NCBI GenBank assembly: GCA_009760855.2 | Contig: WPIO01000004.1 | Coordinates: 3,476,501-3,540,500, forward strand | Source of the DNA: Cristatella mucedo | Lineage: Eukaryota > Bryozoa > Phylactolaemata > Cristatellidae | Direction: 5' to 3' | DNA length: 64,000 nt | In this document: positions 1 through 10,073 of the stretch, in pieces | Numbering within the stretch: the stretch's first letter is position 1 | Layout: each line of letters opens with the position of its first letter | Notes under the pieces: generated by a model | The model's input: only the letters and a program-made list of their open reading frames with translations | What the model was told of the DNA's origin: nothing | Databases searched by the model: none | Position numbers and translations under genes: made by a program

Positions 1-322
1 AGAACATCCCCTGACCTGACCACATTTAAGAGGAACTTAAAAAAAAAAAATTATTTAGGACAGCATTTAGTGGGTCCCTGTGATTCGTCCTTGATGTGCT
101 TATGCGTGCTGACACTGTGCATGCTGCCACTAACCACATTTGCATGCTGACCCTGTGCATGTCACCCCTAACCATGTTATTCATTTTGTTTGTTTTTCAA
201 GCATGAGTTTACTTACCATTCAATTGCATTTCACTTTGCAGCAAATGTAAAGCGCCTAGAGAGAGATTAAGTTCTCTGTGGGCGCTTTATCAAGTGCAAT
301 ATTATTATTATTATTATAGCTG
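1..322 (+). mobile_element. LINE-B 3' end, cut by window edge
   Basis: The last part of a CR1/L2-like LINE-B copy. It carries the untranslated stretch with repeated 'gctgacactgtgcatgctgcc' type wording, then the AAAGCGCCTAGAGAGAG...GGGCGCTTTATC tail and an ATT microsatellite. The coding part lies upstream of the window. Confidence 0.85.
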
Positions 323-377
323 AAACTGATCTCTGTTCATCTGTCATCTGGGTTCGACACTAACGATCCGTATATCT

Positions 378-1713
378 AAGTTAAACGGTTGAGAATAACG
401 TTTGGTCAGGCTGGCAAGGCACTGGCGTTGTTCAAATCGTACGTGTTCAATTATGTTCAATCACTGTCATGTGGTGGTCAAGTCTTATCCACCAACACGG
501 TCACCTTTGCAGTTCCACAGTGGCCCTTCTTGAACCTTAACTGCTCTCCATATAGTTTGAGCCTCCAGGAAATTTGATGCAGGCCCGTCGGATCGGCTAT
601 TATTACTAAGCTCACGATACTCGGCTGTATTTGTCATTTATAACGTAAGATTCTGCTGCTGCGACTGATAAACTTAATTCTTGCCTTGCAAACATTCAAT
701 CCAAGATGTCAGCCAATTTCCTTCAAACGACTATAAAACCAAGCTGCTACTTCTAGGACCCCCACAACCGCGAGACTGGACGAGATTTGCTCGTCTAATT
801 GGAGATGATGTAGTTTAACATTAACCTTGTGTTCGGAATTTACGAGTCCTCTGATGAATGCCTAGATTTTTGAAAGTTTCCCTAAGAAAAATTCCTCTGC
901 AGCTAGCCATCACGTCTGATCTTTTTCCACAATTAGGGCCCACCTGCCACGGTGGCTTGCTATAAATTTAACTAACTCCCTTGCTTTGTCTAGGCTAAAC
1001 TTCTGCAATTCCGCCTATGATTTGCAGTATTTGTCAAGCTCATTGGAAGAGATTGAGTTCTCTGAGGGTTCTTTATTAAATTTACTATTATTATTATTTG
1101 CTGGGTTCTAAAGAAGAAAAGGTCTGTGTAGCTGGTGATTACTATGGCTGAAAGTCAAGTAAATTAATAAGTGAGGTTGAGCCATGTTTCTCCTTTAAAT
1201 GAAGATGCTTCGTTGGGTCAAGTTTCTTAGCCGGATACAGTGCCAATTCTTATACCGACCCGCAAGGCCCGCCACGGCTTGGCTCCTTCGTACCTAGCTG
1301 AACTGCTGCACCAGTTTCAGCCTCCTCGTGTCGTCAGGTCTTCATTGGACAATAAATTAGCAGTTCCATTCCTACAGTTAAAGACCGTTGGTGGCAGATG
1401 CTCTTTCTCTACAGGCCCTAGAATGTAGAAATCCTTTAGTTTTTCTTAGGCAACGACACACACTTTCCTGTTGCCGTCTATGGCAATCCTTTCCAGCTGT
1501 CCTGAGCTGCTACTTCGTAGTGACCCCTACCTCGGCTACTCTCCTGACTCAGCTATGCTTCTCATTTTCTCTCTGCTGCGTGATATGAAATCCACTTGCT
1601 ACCGAATGCGTACCGAAAGCTGCTGAGGCTTGAAGTACGCTATAGAATATCCTCCTTAGCAAAGTTCCACTTATTAATCGGGCTTTACGGAGTTAAGAAT
1701 AGATACATTAGAT
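378..1713 (+). mobile_element. Degenerate LINE-A copy (RT C-terminal half and 3' tail)
   Basis: Translated fragments match the better LINE-A copies at 21.8-23.9 kb and 45.8-49.3 kb: the SCGGQV...VP region of the RT, the KARHGLAPSYLAELLHQFQ region near the C-terminus, and the final 'gagttaagaatagatacatta' type tail. Stops and frameshifts occur throughout. A short LINE-B tail sits inside it. Confidence 0.7.
1019..1098 (+). mobile_element. About 80-nt LINE-B tail inserted in LINE-A
   Basis: A fragment with the 'agagattgagttctctgagg' tail of LINE-B and a terminal ATT microsatellite interrupts the LINE-A sequence between 'attccgcctatga' and 'tttgctgggttc'. It looks like a severely 5'-truncated retrotransposition event. 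Confidence 0.6.
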
Positions 1714-2235
1714 TGGATTACTGCTCGAGCCGTTGAGCACGTCACACAGACTGAAAATCCTAATACGGCTGACTATTAAATACAGCATTCCTAGCTTTAG
1801 AAGGTTTACGTAATTACGTAACCTATAATATTAATAATCTCTAGGACTACCTTTATCTTCCGGATATGGTGTTTGCAGCTCATAGTATCCCATCGACATG
1901 GACTTTAAGGTAATGCCCCGATAGTCTCGCTGGTCAAGGCATTTCGAACGTCCAATTCCAGCTGAAATCCTGGCTAGCTGAAAATCCGCGGTCTTGACGC
2001 ACGTCACCTAAAATCTCGGTGAAGCTCTGAATTTCGTTTCTGTGGCTGACCCTTCGGTCAGAATTATGAAAAACCAGCATTTTAGCTCATGGTTTGGCGT
2101 CCTAGCTTGCAGTAGTAAGTAGCAACTTTTGAATTTAAACTCGTATACTTGGTACAAACGCGTTTTTACAGCCGATAGACCATTTACAAATGGGTACAGT
2201 ACGGATTGTATACATTGCGCTTTCAAGTCACGAGC
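1714..2235. other. No recognised feature
   Basis: AT-rich sequence without a convincing frame, RNA gene or repeat that I can identify. A 133-residue minus-strand frame at 2008-2409 overlaps the Tigger relic and shows no recognisable domain. Confidence 0.4.
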
Positions 2236-3045
2236 GTCCCATTTTTCGAGTTTATCGAGATACGACGAACCACTTTTCGGCCGATATTTCGCTTTGAGTT
2301 GAGAGCTACAATTCGGAATACAAGTCAGCTTCATATACCGCACCGCTAGTCGGCGCAGCGAACGCCACAGAGGAACGCCGCAACATCCGTGCAGAATCCA
2401 ATGTATCATGCACTCACTTTAAGCAGTTAGCTCGCTGTGGAAGTATCAGTGTTGGGCTAGCATTTGCGCTTGCAGTTATTTAGTAAAACAACGTTTTTCC
2501 AATCATGGATCAAAGAGAGGTGAGTGCGAAGGATAGTGGTGAGAGGAAGAAGCGGACGACGTGCTTAAAGATTAAAGAAAGAACTTATCGAGAAATATGA
2601 CGAAGGCGTGAACTGAAGTTGACTTGGCGAAGCCGCACGAGCATAGCACTTCTACGATCTGCACCATGCACTGAAGCAGAAGGAGACGTTGAAGACTAAA
2701 GCGCCAGCCATGTTCTTTAAAGTAATTTCTAAACAGCGGACATCTAGCCATGAAAATACGGAGGACGATGCTGAAGGCGTGGCTGACGGAAAAGTAGCTC
2801 GCAGGAGATACCGTGACGTGTGCCACAATCTGAGAGAAGGCACGCTCTAATTACACTGATCTGTTGCAGTCGCCCCGAGGGGCTTTAACGAAGGAGGCGC
2901 CAGGCGAGCCGTTCGAAGCCAGTCAGGACTAGTTCGAGAATTTTAAACTGAGGACCAGCGTCCGCTTCTTTAGTCATGCACGTTGGGACACCAAGCCATG
3001 AAATGAAGGCAGCTGAGGATAACTTCAAAACACTTTTTCTGGCCT
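2236..3045 (+). pseudogene. Tigger/pogo-like transposase relic
   Basis: The left part (2240-2360) resembles the subterminal sequence of the two CAGTGG-ended MITEs in this window. An ATG at 2505 opens MDQREVSAKDSGERKKRTT. This is followed, across frameshifts, by a CENP-B-N/pogo helix-turn-helix-like stretch (KIKE..., then an EKYDEG-like segment near 2585). Near 2925 there is FEASQD-stop-FENFKLRT, resembling the second DNA-binding domain of jerky/Tigger proteins, which typically reads SQGWLxxFKxR. No DDE catalytic region is present, because a LINE-B fragment begins at about 3046. The frame is broken by many stops. The call rests on motif order, so it is moderate; another CENP-B-like source is possible. 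Confidence 0.5.
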
Positions 3046-3944
3046 TATATCTGCCTATTTTCAGCTTCATAACATTGCTAAAATTCGGGCTTGTTTAGAT
3101 AAGGATACCACGTCCAAGTTGGTCCATGCATTCGTGACATCCCGTCTCGACTTCTGCAACTCTCTGCTTGCTGGCCTACCAGCATGTGCGATCAGGCGAT
3201 TGCAGCTGGTGAAAAACTCGGCAGCTAGGCTTGTCTGTCGTGAGCGTCGCAATTGCCACATCACACCACTTCTCGCCGACCAGCACTGGCTACCAGTCAA
3301 GCAACGGATCGACTTCAAGGTTTAATAACTCACTTTTAGGTCCTTTTCTTCTTTGGTTCCAGCCTATCTATCCGATCTACTCCCCCACCAGGCTCAGCAT
3401 CGTACCGCCTGCTTTTCGGAATCTGTTTACAAATACCTCGTAAAAACCTCAAATCCTTTGGAGACCGTGCATTTAGTTCGTATGTTCCCAAAGCCTGAAA
3501 CTCACTCCCGACTGGTGTCACGACATCCCCTGACTTGACCACAATCAAAAAGAGCACCTATTTATGACAGCATTTAGTGGGCTCCTGTGATTCGTCCTTC
3601 ATGTGCTTATTCGTGCTGACACTGGGCATGCTGCCACTAACCACACTATCATGCTGACCCTGTGCATGTCACCCTTAGCCATGTTATTAATGTTGTTTAT
3701 CAAGCATCCTACCACTCAGCATTCTATCGTGTTTCCTTTGCAGCAAATTTAAAGCACCTAGAAAGAGGTTGAATTCTATGGGGCACTTTAAATATAATAA
3801 AAATAGTAATAATATAAGTATATAAGTATATAAAATAATAATAAAATAATAAAAGTAAATAAAATAATAAAAGCAATAATAAAATATTAAAATAGTAAAA
3901 GTAGTACACTTTATCAACTGTACTACTTTTATTATTATTATTAC
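3046..3944 (+). mobile_element. 5'-truncated LINE-B copy
   Basis: Encodes the LINE-B C-terminal region (LVHAFVTSRLDFCNSLLAG, then CAIRRLQLVKNSAARLVCRE, then HWLPVKQRIDFKV) followed by the usual 3' untranslated sequence, tail and an expanded AT-rich microsatellite (3790-3944). Several frameshifts. It starts abruptly after the Tigger relic, as expected for a truncated insertion. Confidence 0.8.
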
Positions 3945-3945
3945 A

Positions 3946-4402
3946 AGTGCCACAGCTTGGCTCCCCCATACCTAGCTGAACGGCTCCAGTTTCTGCCTCC
4001 TCGTGCCGTCAGGCACAGACAATAAATTAGCTGTTCCATTTTGCTGCTTAAAGACTTCTGGTCGTAGAAGCTTTTGGTCTGCAGATCCTAGACTGTGGAA
4101 CTCACTTCCACAATTCTTATGCAACGACAACTACCCTCCTGCTGCCGACTACGGTATATCCTTTCCAGCAGTCCTGAGCTGCTACTTCCATGCTACTCAC
4201 TACCTCAACTGCTCTCCTGACTCTGCTATGCTTCACACTTTCTCTTTGCTGCGTGAGACGAATTCTGTTGGCTACCCAATGCATATAGTTAGCTGCTTAG
4301 GCTGTGAGTGACCTAAACAAAACTCTCCAAAACGCCCACATAGTGTTTATGGCTTTGTGGAGTTACAGATGAAAATACGTTGCTCTGCTCTGAGATACAT
4401 TA
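3946..4402 (+). mobile_element. LINE-A 3' fragment
   Basis: Begins at the SLAPPYLAE-like C-terminal region and runs through DNKLAVPFCCLKTSG and WNSLPQFL to the 3' tail 'gtggagttacagatgaaaatac'. A frame of about 100 residues remains open, but the copy is only the last fraction of the element. Confidence 0.75.
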
Positions 4403-6295
4403 AGGAAGACTAAGAAGCTATACGTGGTTCTAGGTCATGGCCAAGCCTTAAGCAAAACTTAGCTAATGATCTAACACGGGCACTGCCAAGGACCTGCCAC
4501 CACCATTTAGGACTCGGATAGTTAGGCTGCTGCGATAAGGGTAGTCGTGGAAGGTTAAAACTCAACGGAAGGTGAATAAGCGAAGGGCCATATCCAACCT
4601 CCCAACAAAAGCAATTTCCCAGGATCGTCGATCTGAGGAGCAGGGGAGGGCAGAGAAAGTAGGAAGAAAACTTAAATGAGGACTGACCGTGCAAACTTCT
4701 TACAATTAGCTAGACCGAATAAGGACCGACGTGGGACAGAAGCAGGCTGGAAGCAAGACTAGTCGTATAAATGGAGCTCTAGTCATCTAGTTGTACCAAC
4801 TAACCAATATAAATACCGGCTTGGATGCACTAACCCTCGACCTGAACAACGATGGCTGTTGCTGGCATCATCGAGGGCGTTCAGGGCAAGACCCTGCACA
4901 TGGGATGTGCATGCCTTGTGGCTATCTATGGCTTCACCCACGTCTACAAAAGAAGATGCCTGCCGCACGTCAGCACATGGAATGTACCCAAACAACGTTA
5001 ACGACAAACATTAATTACCACTATACACTTACACCGAAAACCACTTTATTCGTGTGCCCCTTCCTGTACCTTTTTCTGTTTCCATACTCGTTTGCAATGA
5101 TGAACTCGGCGACGAACTCGATGTCGGTGAGTGTAGGCCTGGCGTTTTTTTTCAGGCGAACTCTCGGTTTTATCGAGCCACCTGCATAACAGTGGAGAGT
5201 TGTGGGCAGGACTAAGTCGGCAATAACGTTTCGCCCTGCATCCCTAGTGTAAACACGCCAGCTAGTAGATGTGCACCCCTAGCATAAACACCCTAACTAG
5301 GAGGAGATGTGCACACCCAGTGTAAACACCCCAACTACGAGAAGATCCTGCTTCGGTAAGAAGTAAAGTCGATAGTGGAAACGCAGCAAAACACCAGATA
5401 CGTGATTTACTCCATCACCCGACGGCATATAAAAGTCTGCGGCTGCTGAGTAGAACGAGCAGTCTACCGCTAGACATGCAGGCAATCTGTTCTGCATGCC
5501 ATGGCAAAGGAGCCAGTCAGCTCGATTAAATAATGTAATGATAGAATGACTGACCCTTGCCTACCACCCTCAAATAGCTCAATCTCTGTCTAGGTATGCC
5601 ATGTATGCTGTAAAGGTTCGGCTCAGATGGCTCGGACCCGAGCAGGAACGAGAGCATTCAGTGCCTTTGGGACTGCCCGTGGCCTGCTACAACGTCCAAA
5701 GTACAGCTCTTAGGCCAACTGTCTGCTCAGAAGGCATGCGGCGATCCCTAGCCCTGCAGCTACCGGAATATCGGCATTTTACAAAGCTGCCATGCAAGGC
5801 AATAGGGCCTCGGCTCAGTCATGTTGCTCAGCAGTGTTGCTGGTTGCTGCTGTAATGCCAACACAAGTGTTGACCTTGCGGTGTAACCAGTCTCCTTGGC
5901 TAAAGAAAAAAACGCAGGCCTATTTGCAGCTGTTACCAGACCGGCCAACTCCACAGTTGGCATAATTACAGTGGTGACTGATAGAGCAAAGGCAAAAATG
6001 GCTTCAGAAAGACACACGTCAGACGGCATCCACGAGATACACTGAGCCATATCCAAGGAGAGCTTGATCTGCATGTTTAGCACGTTTGCGAGCTAAATGC
6101 AGAGAAGATGAGTGATGACAGGGAAGTGAACAACACTACAGCTAAACAAGTGGCCTTGCTTGACCTTCAGACTATCGGCCACACCTCTCCTGCTCACTCT
6201 GGCTGCCTGCAGGCTGTGGGCATGCTGCAGAATTCTGACCAAATCTCCACTAGATCAAGACTGAACCAAACAGCTATTGTTTCAAGTGGTACTGG
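4403..6295. other. Unassigned stretch with one short tandem repeat
   Basis: No gene or known repeat recognised apart from the three-unit repeat at 5241-5346. The open frames here (up to 132 codons) lack recognisable domains and have no codon pattern that sets them apart from chance frames. Confidence 0.35.
5241..5346 (+). repeat. Short minisatellite, about 3 imperfect units of 35-45 bp
   Basis: The unit reads approximately 'ccctagtgtaaacacccc' followed by 'aactaggagaagatgtgcac'. Units differ by substitutions and small indels. Confidence 0.6.
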
Positions 6296-6412
6296 GTTTG
6301 GCTCAGGAGTAAAGGTGCTTGCTTGGACGCCCGAGGTAGTGGGCTCGAGCCTTAGATCATACATATACTGCCTGATTAGAGGATCAGTTCTCTTGGTGCT
6401 ATAAAAAATTAC
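6296..6412 (+). mobile_element. Degenerate tRNA-derived SINE (SINE-2-like)
   Basis: Has 'ggagtaaaggtgcttgc', then a box-B-like GGGCTCGAGCC, then a degraded 'agaggatcagttctcttggtgctata' tail similar to the SINE-2 3' end. Confidence 0.5.
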
Positions 6413-6416
6413 AATA

Positions 6417-7145
6417 CAGTGGTGCCTCGGCTAACTAGTTTGATTCGCTCAGTGCCGGAGGTGGTAACTCAAATTACTCGTATGTCAAATCAATTTCCCC
6501 CATCGAAATGAATTGAAATCTGGTTAATCCATTCCAGATCCCCAAAAAACACTGCGATTTTTTAAAATGTACTTATAAATGACAAATATTGTTTTAAAAA
6601 CAGTAATAAAGAGCTTTTTAATCCTAATATACAGAAGTAAATTGGAGTTCAGACGACATGAAGATGCTAATAGCGTTAGAGAAGAAAGGCTGAAATGAAC
6701 CCTTTACTTGGACAGGCTGATTGCCATCAGTTATGGGATGAACTCTCACAAGATGACATTGCCTAAATAGAGTACAGTACGTACTTAGCTCTTTCTATCG
6801 TAGTCGGATTTAAAACCGGAGTCTGGCGATCTTGAGCGCCCAAGTCCCACGATGGCTCGCTCGAGTCTGTCTGGGAGCTAACAAACAGGCCTCTGCCTGA
6901 CGTCACACCCAGGTCGTGGGGAGCATCTTGCAACAGAAAGTCGTTCGCTGCCCTACCCTTATTGACCTGAGTAACCATAAGCAGTGTGACGTTCGCTGCA
7001 GCTACTAGCAGAGGGGGAGTATCTGAAGCTGGCTCGCAACCCGAATTTTAGCTCGAAACAAAGCAAAAAAATCGGCCGCGAGACAAGACAGCTAGTATTT
7101 CGAAACACTCGTATGTCGAGACATTCGTAAGCAGAGGTACCACTG
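6417..7145 (+). mobile_element. Non-autonomous pogo/Tigger-like DNA transposon (MITE)
   Basis: The left end is CAGTGGTGCCTCGGCTAA. The right end, read inward on the other strand, is CAGTGGTACCTCTGCTTACG. The element is flanked by TA on both sides (6415-6416, 7146-7147), as expected for a Tc1/mariner/pogo-type target duplication. It is 729 bp long with no transposase frame. The interior shares blocks with the element at 14634-15884, which lies in the opposite orientation. Confidence 0.75.
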
Positions 7146-7147
7146 TA

Positions 7148-7634
7148 TATGATTGATACATGATACGGCCGGCCCGACGTTGTTGGTGCAGTGTTGGCCT
7201 GCAACAGAGTGACTTCCCGAGGCCACTGGCTCACAATCACGCACCGACGTTGGATGGATACTACTGGCCAACGTCCAGTAAGCAGCACCGAGACTGGACC
7301 AGCTCTGCTAGTTAGCTAGCCACTTCCAGATGCTTGGACCATAGAAGTTAGTGTACAGTGGCTGTCTGGCACAGCATCACACATATCTGTATACAAGGCA
7401 GCATCGCCCAGCAAACGTGCATTCGTTGTATGGTATAGGATAATGTAAAGGCACCACTAACGCATTAGCCGATTCCTGCACAGGAATATTGACAAGAGAT
7501 TTAGAAAAGTATAGTAGCTAGCTCTCGGTCACGAGAAAAGCAAAAGTGGCTGTATCATAACTAGCAAACGTTAACGTGTAGCCATCACATCTGGTAGCAT
7601 CTGGGTACACAAATTTCAAATCTGAATGTACTTC
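7148..7634. other. No recognised feature
   Basis: I see no gene, repeat or structured RNA here. Confidence 0.35.
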
Positions 7635-7915
7635 TTCTTACACAACGACAACTACTCTCCTACTGCCGACTATGGCTCATCCTTTTCAGCGGTCCTGAGC
7701 TGATACTTATAGGCTACTCACTACATCAACTGCTCTCCTGACTCTGCTATGCTTCCCACTTTTTCTTTGTTGCGTGAGACGAAGTCTGTTGGCTACCTAC
7801 CGAATGCGTACCGAAAGTCGCTTAGGCTGTGAGTGCGCTATACAAAACTCTCCTGCGTAACACCCACATGGTCTGTATGACTTTGTGGAGTTACAGACAG
7901 AGATACATTACATTA
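7635..7915 (+). mobile_element. LINE-A 3' tail fragment
   Basis: Starts at the 'cacaacgacaactactctcc' region just after the WNSLPQFL codons and continues to the terminal 'gagttacagacagagatacattacattacatt'-like end, which here is a clean (ATTAC)n tail. Confidence 0.8.
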
Positions 7916-8189
7916 CATTACTTTGCAAGCATGCACTGCGACACCAGGTCTCATAAAATTTGGCAGACGGTAGGCACACGGCAAACCTGCAATACGGCAA
8001 GGGTGTCATTCCGTACCGTTTGCTATTAGCAGACAGCAATGACACTAATGACATACTTAGCACTTGCCTAAAAACACTTGGAATGCCATCGGCTCACAGG
8101 CAGTCTTGGCTATACCAATATGCAACTGTTCTCCTAATCTGTCTCTTAAGCCCCCAGCAAATTTATCAGTTTGATCCTTCTGCTGTGTA

Positions 8190-8465
8190 CGTGCTTAGTG
8201 ACACGACGACACATTTTCTTCTGCTGCCGACTGTGCTACATCCTTTGCAGCCCTCCCGTGCTGCTACTTCCAGGCAAGCACCTTCCTCGACTGCTTTCCT
8301 CACTCAGTAATGCATCTCACACTCTCTTCGTTGCCGGATATGGAATCTATTAGACACAGGTCCATACTGCAAGATGATCAGGCTTGGAGTTCGACACAGA
8401 AAGCCCTCCGGCATGACATTCACCTAGTCTTTGTGGCTTTATGCAGTTGATGCATGCATACATAG
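8190..8465 (+). mobile_element. Degraded LINE-A 3' tail fragment
   Basis: Older copy of the same 3' region: 'cttctgctgccgactgtgct', 'ctcactcagtaatgcatctc' and 'ctttgtggctttatgcagttg' line up in order with younger LINE-A tails. The 270 bp before it (7916-8189) are unassigned. Confidence 0.5.
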
Positions 8466-8559
8466 ACAAATAATGCCTCCATTACCTGCTCACTCACTGA
8501 TATCTCATTTAGGGGTGTGCTGTTGAGTTTGGTTTGCAGGAGCAGTATGTGCTTTCTAT

Positions 8560-8630
8560 ACAGTACCTGTAAAGTGCCTAGAAAAAGATTCAGTTCTTGA
8601 GGGCGCTATACAAACATATTATAAGTAACA
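8560..8630 (+). mobile_element. Solo LINE-B tail
   Basis: Only the 'gtgcctagaaaaagattcag...gagggcgctatac' tail is present. It could be a very short LINE-B insertion or the end of a decayed SINE. Confidence 0.5.
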
Positions 8631-8787
8631 CACCCTATATGTAATTCAGTGCATTTTACTAGCCAGGGTTCCTACTAACCAGTAGCCCTCTTTCATGCTT
8701 AGGGATGCTGGTCAAAGAATAATACCTTGAATGTTATTAATCCTTGTTTATTGCTCCTCTTTATATAAACAACATCATATTATTAAA

Positions 8788-8862
8788 CCATATGTAAAGT
8801 GCCTAGAAAGAGATTTGAGTTCTCTGAAGGTGCTTTATCAAATATATTATTAATACTATCAT
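8788..8862 (+). mobile_element. Solo LINE-B tail
   Basis: A second isolated tail ('gtgcctagaaagagatttg...ggtgctttatc') ending in 'atattattaat', about 160 bp after the previous one. Confidence 0.55.
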
Positions 8863-9780
8863 TAAGCAGCCATACAGGAAGTTTCCAGGGAATGCAGTGT
8901 TGCCTACAGAAAACCTAGAGGTGGTAATGTGAACAGCTATATGAAAAGCTACGATAGCCTCAACAGCTGGTTCTGGCACGTCACGGGCGATGACAGTTTG
9001 GTTGATCTTTCATTTCGAATAGTAACAGGGAACACGACAGTTTGAGGGCTAGATATTGCGTGGCCAGGTTAGTGAATATTTTCTACAGAGCTCAGCTCCA
9101 AGCAAAGTCTACTTCCAAGATGTCTTGATGAATACGCAAGCACACTGTGTGCACATCTTGAGCAAATCTTGCAATTACTTCTTAAAAGCTCGAACGACAA
9201 TACATTAAAATAACAATGAGCCACTCAAGTCTGTGGTAAAATACCGGGAAAGGTACAACAAGCGCAATAGAGCTCGATAAAGGCGGCCATTCAAGCCTCT
9301 TGCTCTCTGCTGGTCAACAGAACAGGAATCGCTGTAGGACGTGCACATTTTGCACAGCAAGCCTCCCGCACGAGACCAAGCCAGCTGGCAGCCTGTGAGC
9401 AGGCTTTAGCTGAAAACGCCGACAAAAATGAGATGACAACAACCACTAAATAATAGCAGGCGGTGCAAAAAGCCTGGTCCAGTGGCTTATAGTTGATCGG
9501 CGGCGGATTAATGAGCCGGCCGCCCCACACAGCACTCGAGTAGCCCCATGCGAACTAACTAATGGCGGTATCAATTTCCGACGGTGCGCTGCCACAAGCA
9601 GCACTGACATCAGGACCGGTCGCCGGAAGGTACGGACATTACAGCTCCCGTGAGGATTAAGCGCGAAAAGCAGGCCGATCAACAAAAATAAGCCAAATAT
9701 TCAATATCGTACCTAGCGGAATGGAAAGAGCGCGAAGATGACGCCAAAACCAGCGAAAGCGATCAAAACCACTCAGCTCA
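8863..9780. other. Unassigned upstream flank of the heat shock gene
   Basis: GC content rises toward the right. The minus-strand frames at 9291-9685 (79 codons each) have no recognisable domain. No promoter element other than the palindromes listed separately is evident. Confidence 0.35.
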
Positions 9781-9827
9781 CATACGACGGAAGACGTCAC
9801 CGATTTCGACCACTAGCGGATACATAG

Positions 9828-9837
9828 CGAAATTTCG
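9828..9837. promoter_or_regulatory. Heat-shock-element-like palindrome
   Basis: CGAAATTTCG contains GAAnnTTC, the inverted pair recognised by heat shock factor, about 240 bp upstream of the small heat shock protein start. A functional element normally needs a third unit, which is not clear here. Confidence 0.35.
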
Positions 9838-9933
9838 CTGTAACGACCAGCCAGCGGGCACTACTGCGGCGGCAGGATTACCCCGACGCAAGGCGGCTAC
9901 CGGAAGCGACCCGGTGACCTCACGACCGGCGCA

Positions 9934-9943
9934 TGAATTTTCG
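9934..9943. promoter_or_regulatory. Heat-shock-element-like palindrome with weak third unit
   Basis: TGAATTTTCG is a perfect GAAnnTTC pair, followed two bases later by GAG, which could serve as an imperfect third unit. It lies 131 bp before the ATG at 10074, a typical distance for a heat shock promoter. Confidence 0.4.
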
Positions 9944-10073
9944 AGAGAGTAGGAGGAGGAAACTCGGCGCGTTGCCCGTACTGCGTCATTTCACAGCTGC
10001 CGCTCGTCCGTGCGGTGCGCCTGTGTCTGCTGCGTCTCTACTCTTGCTTGTTAGCGACTGCGGTAACGAGACC

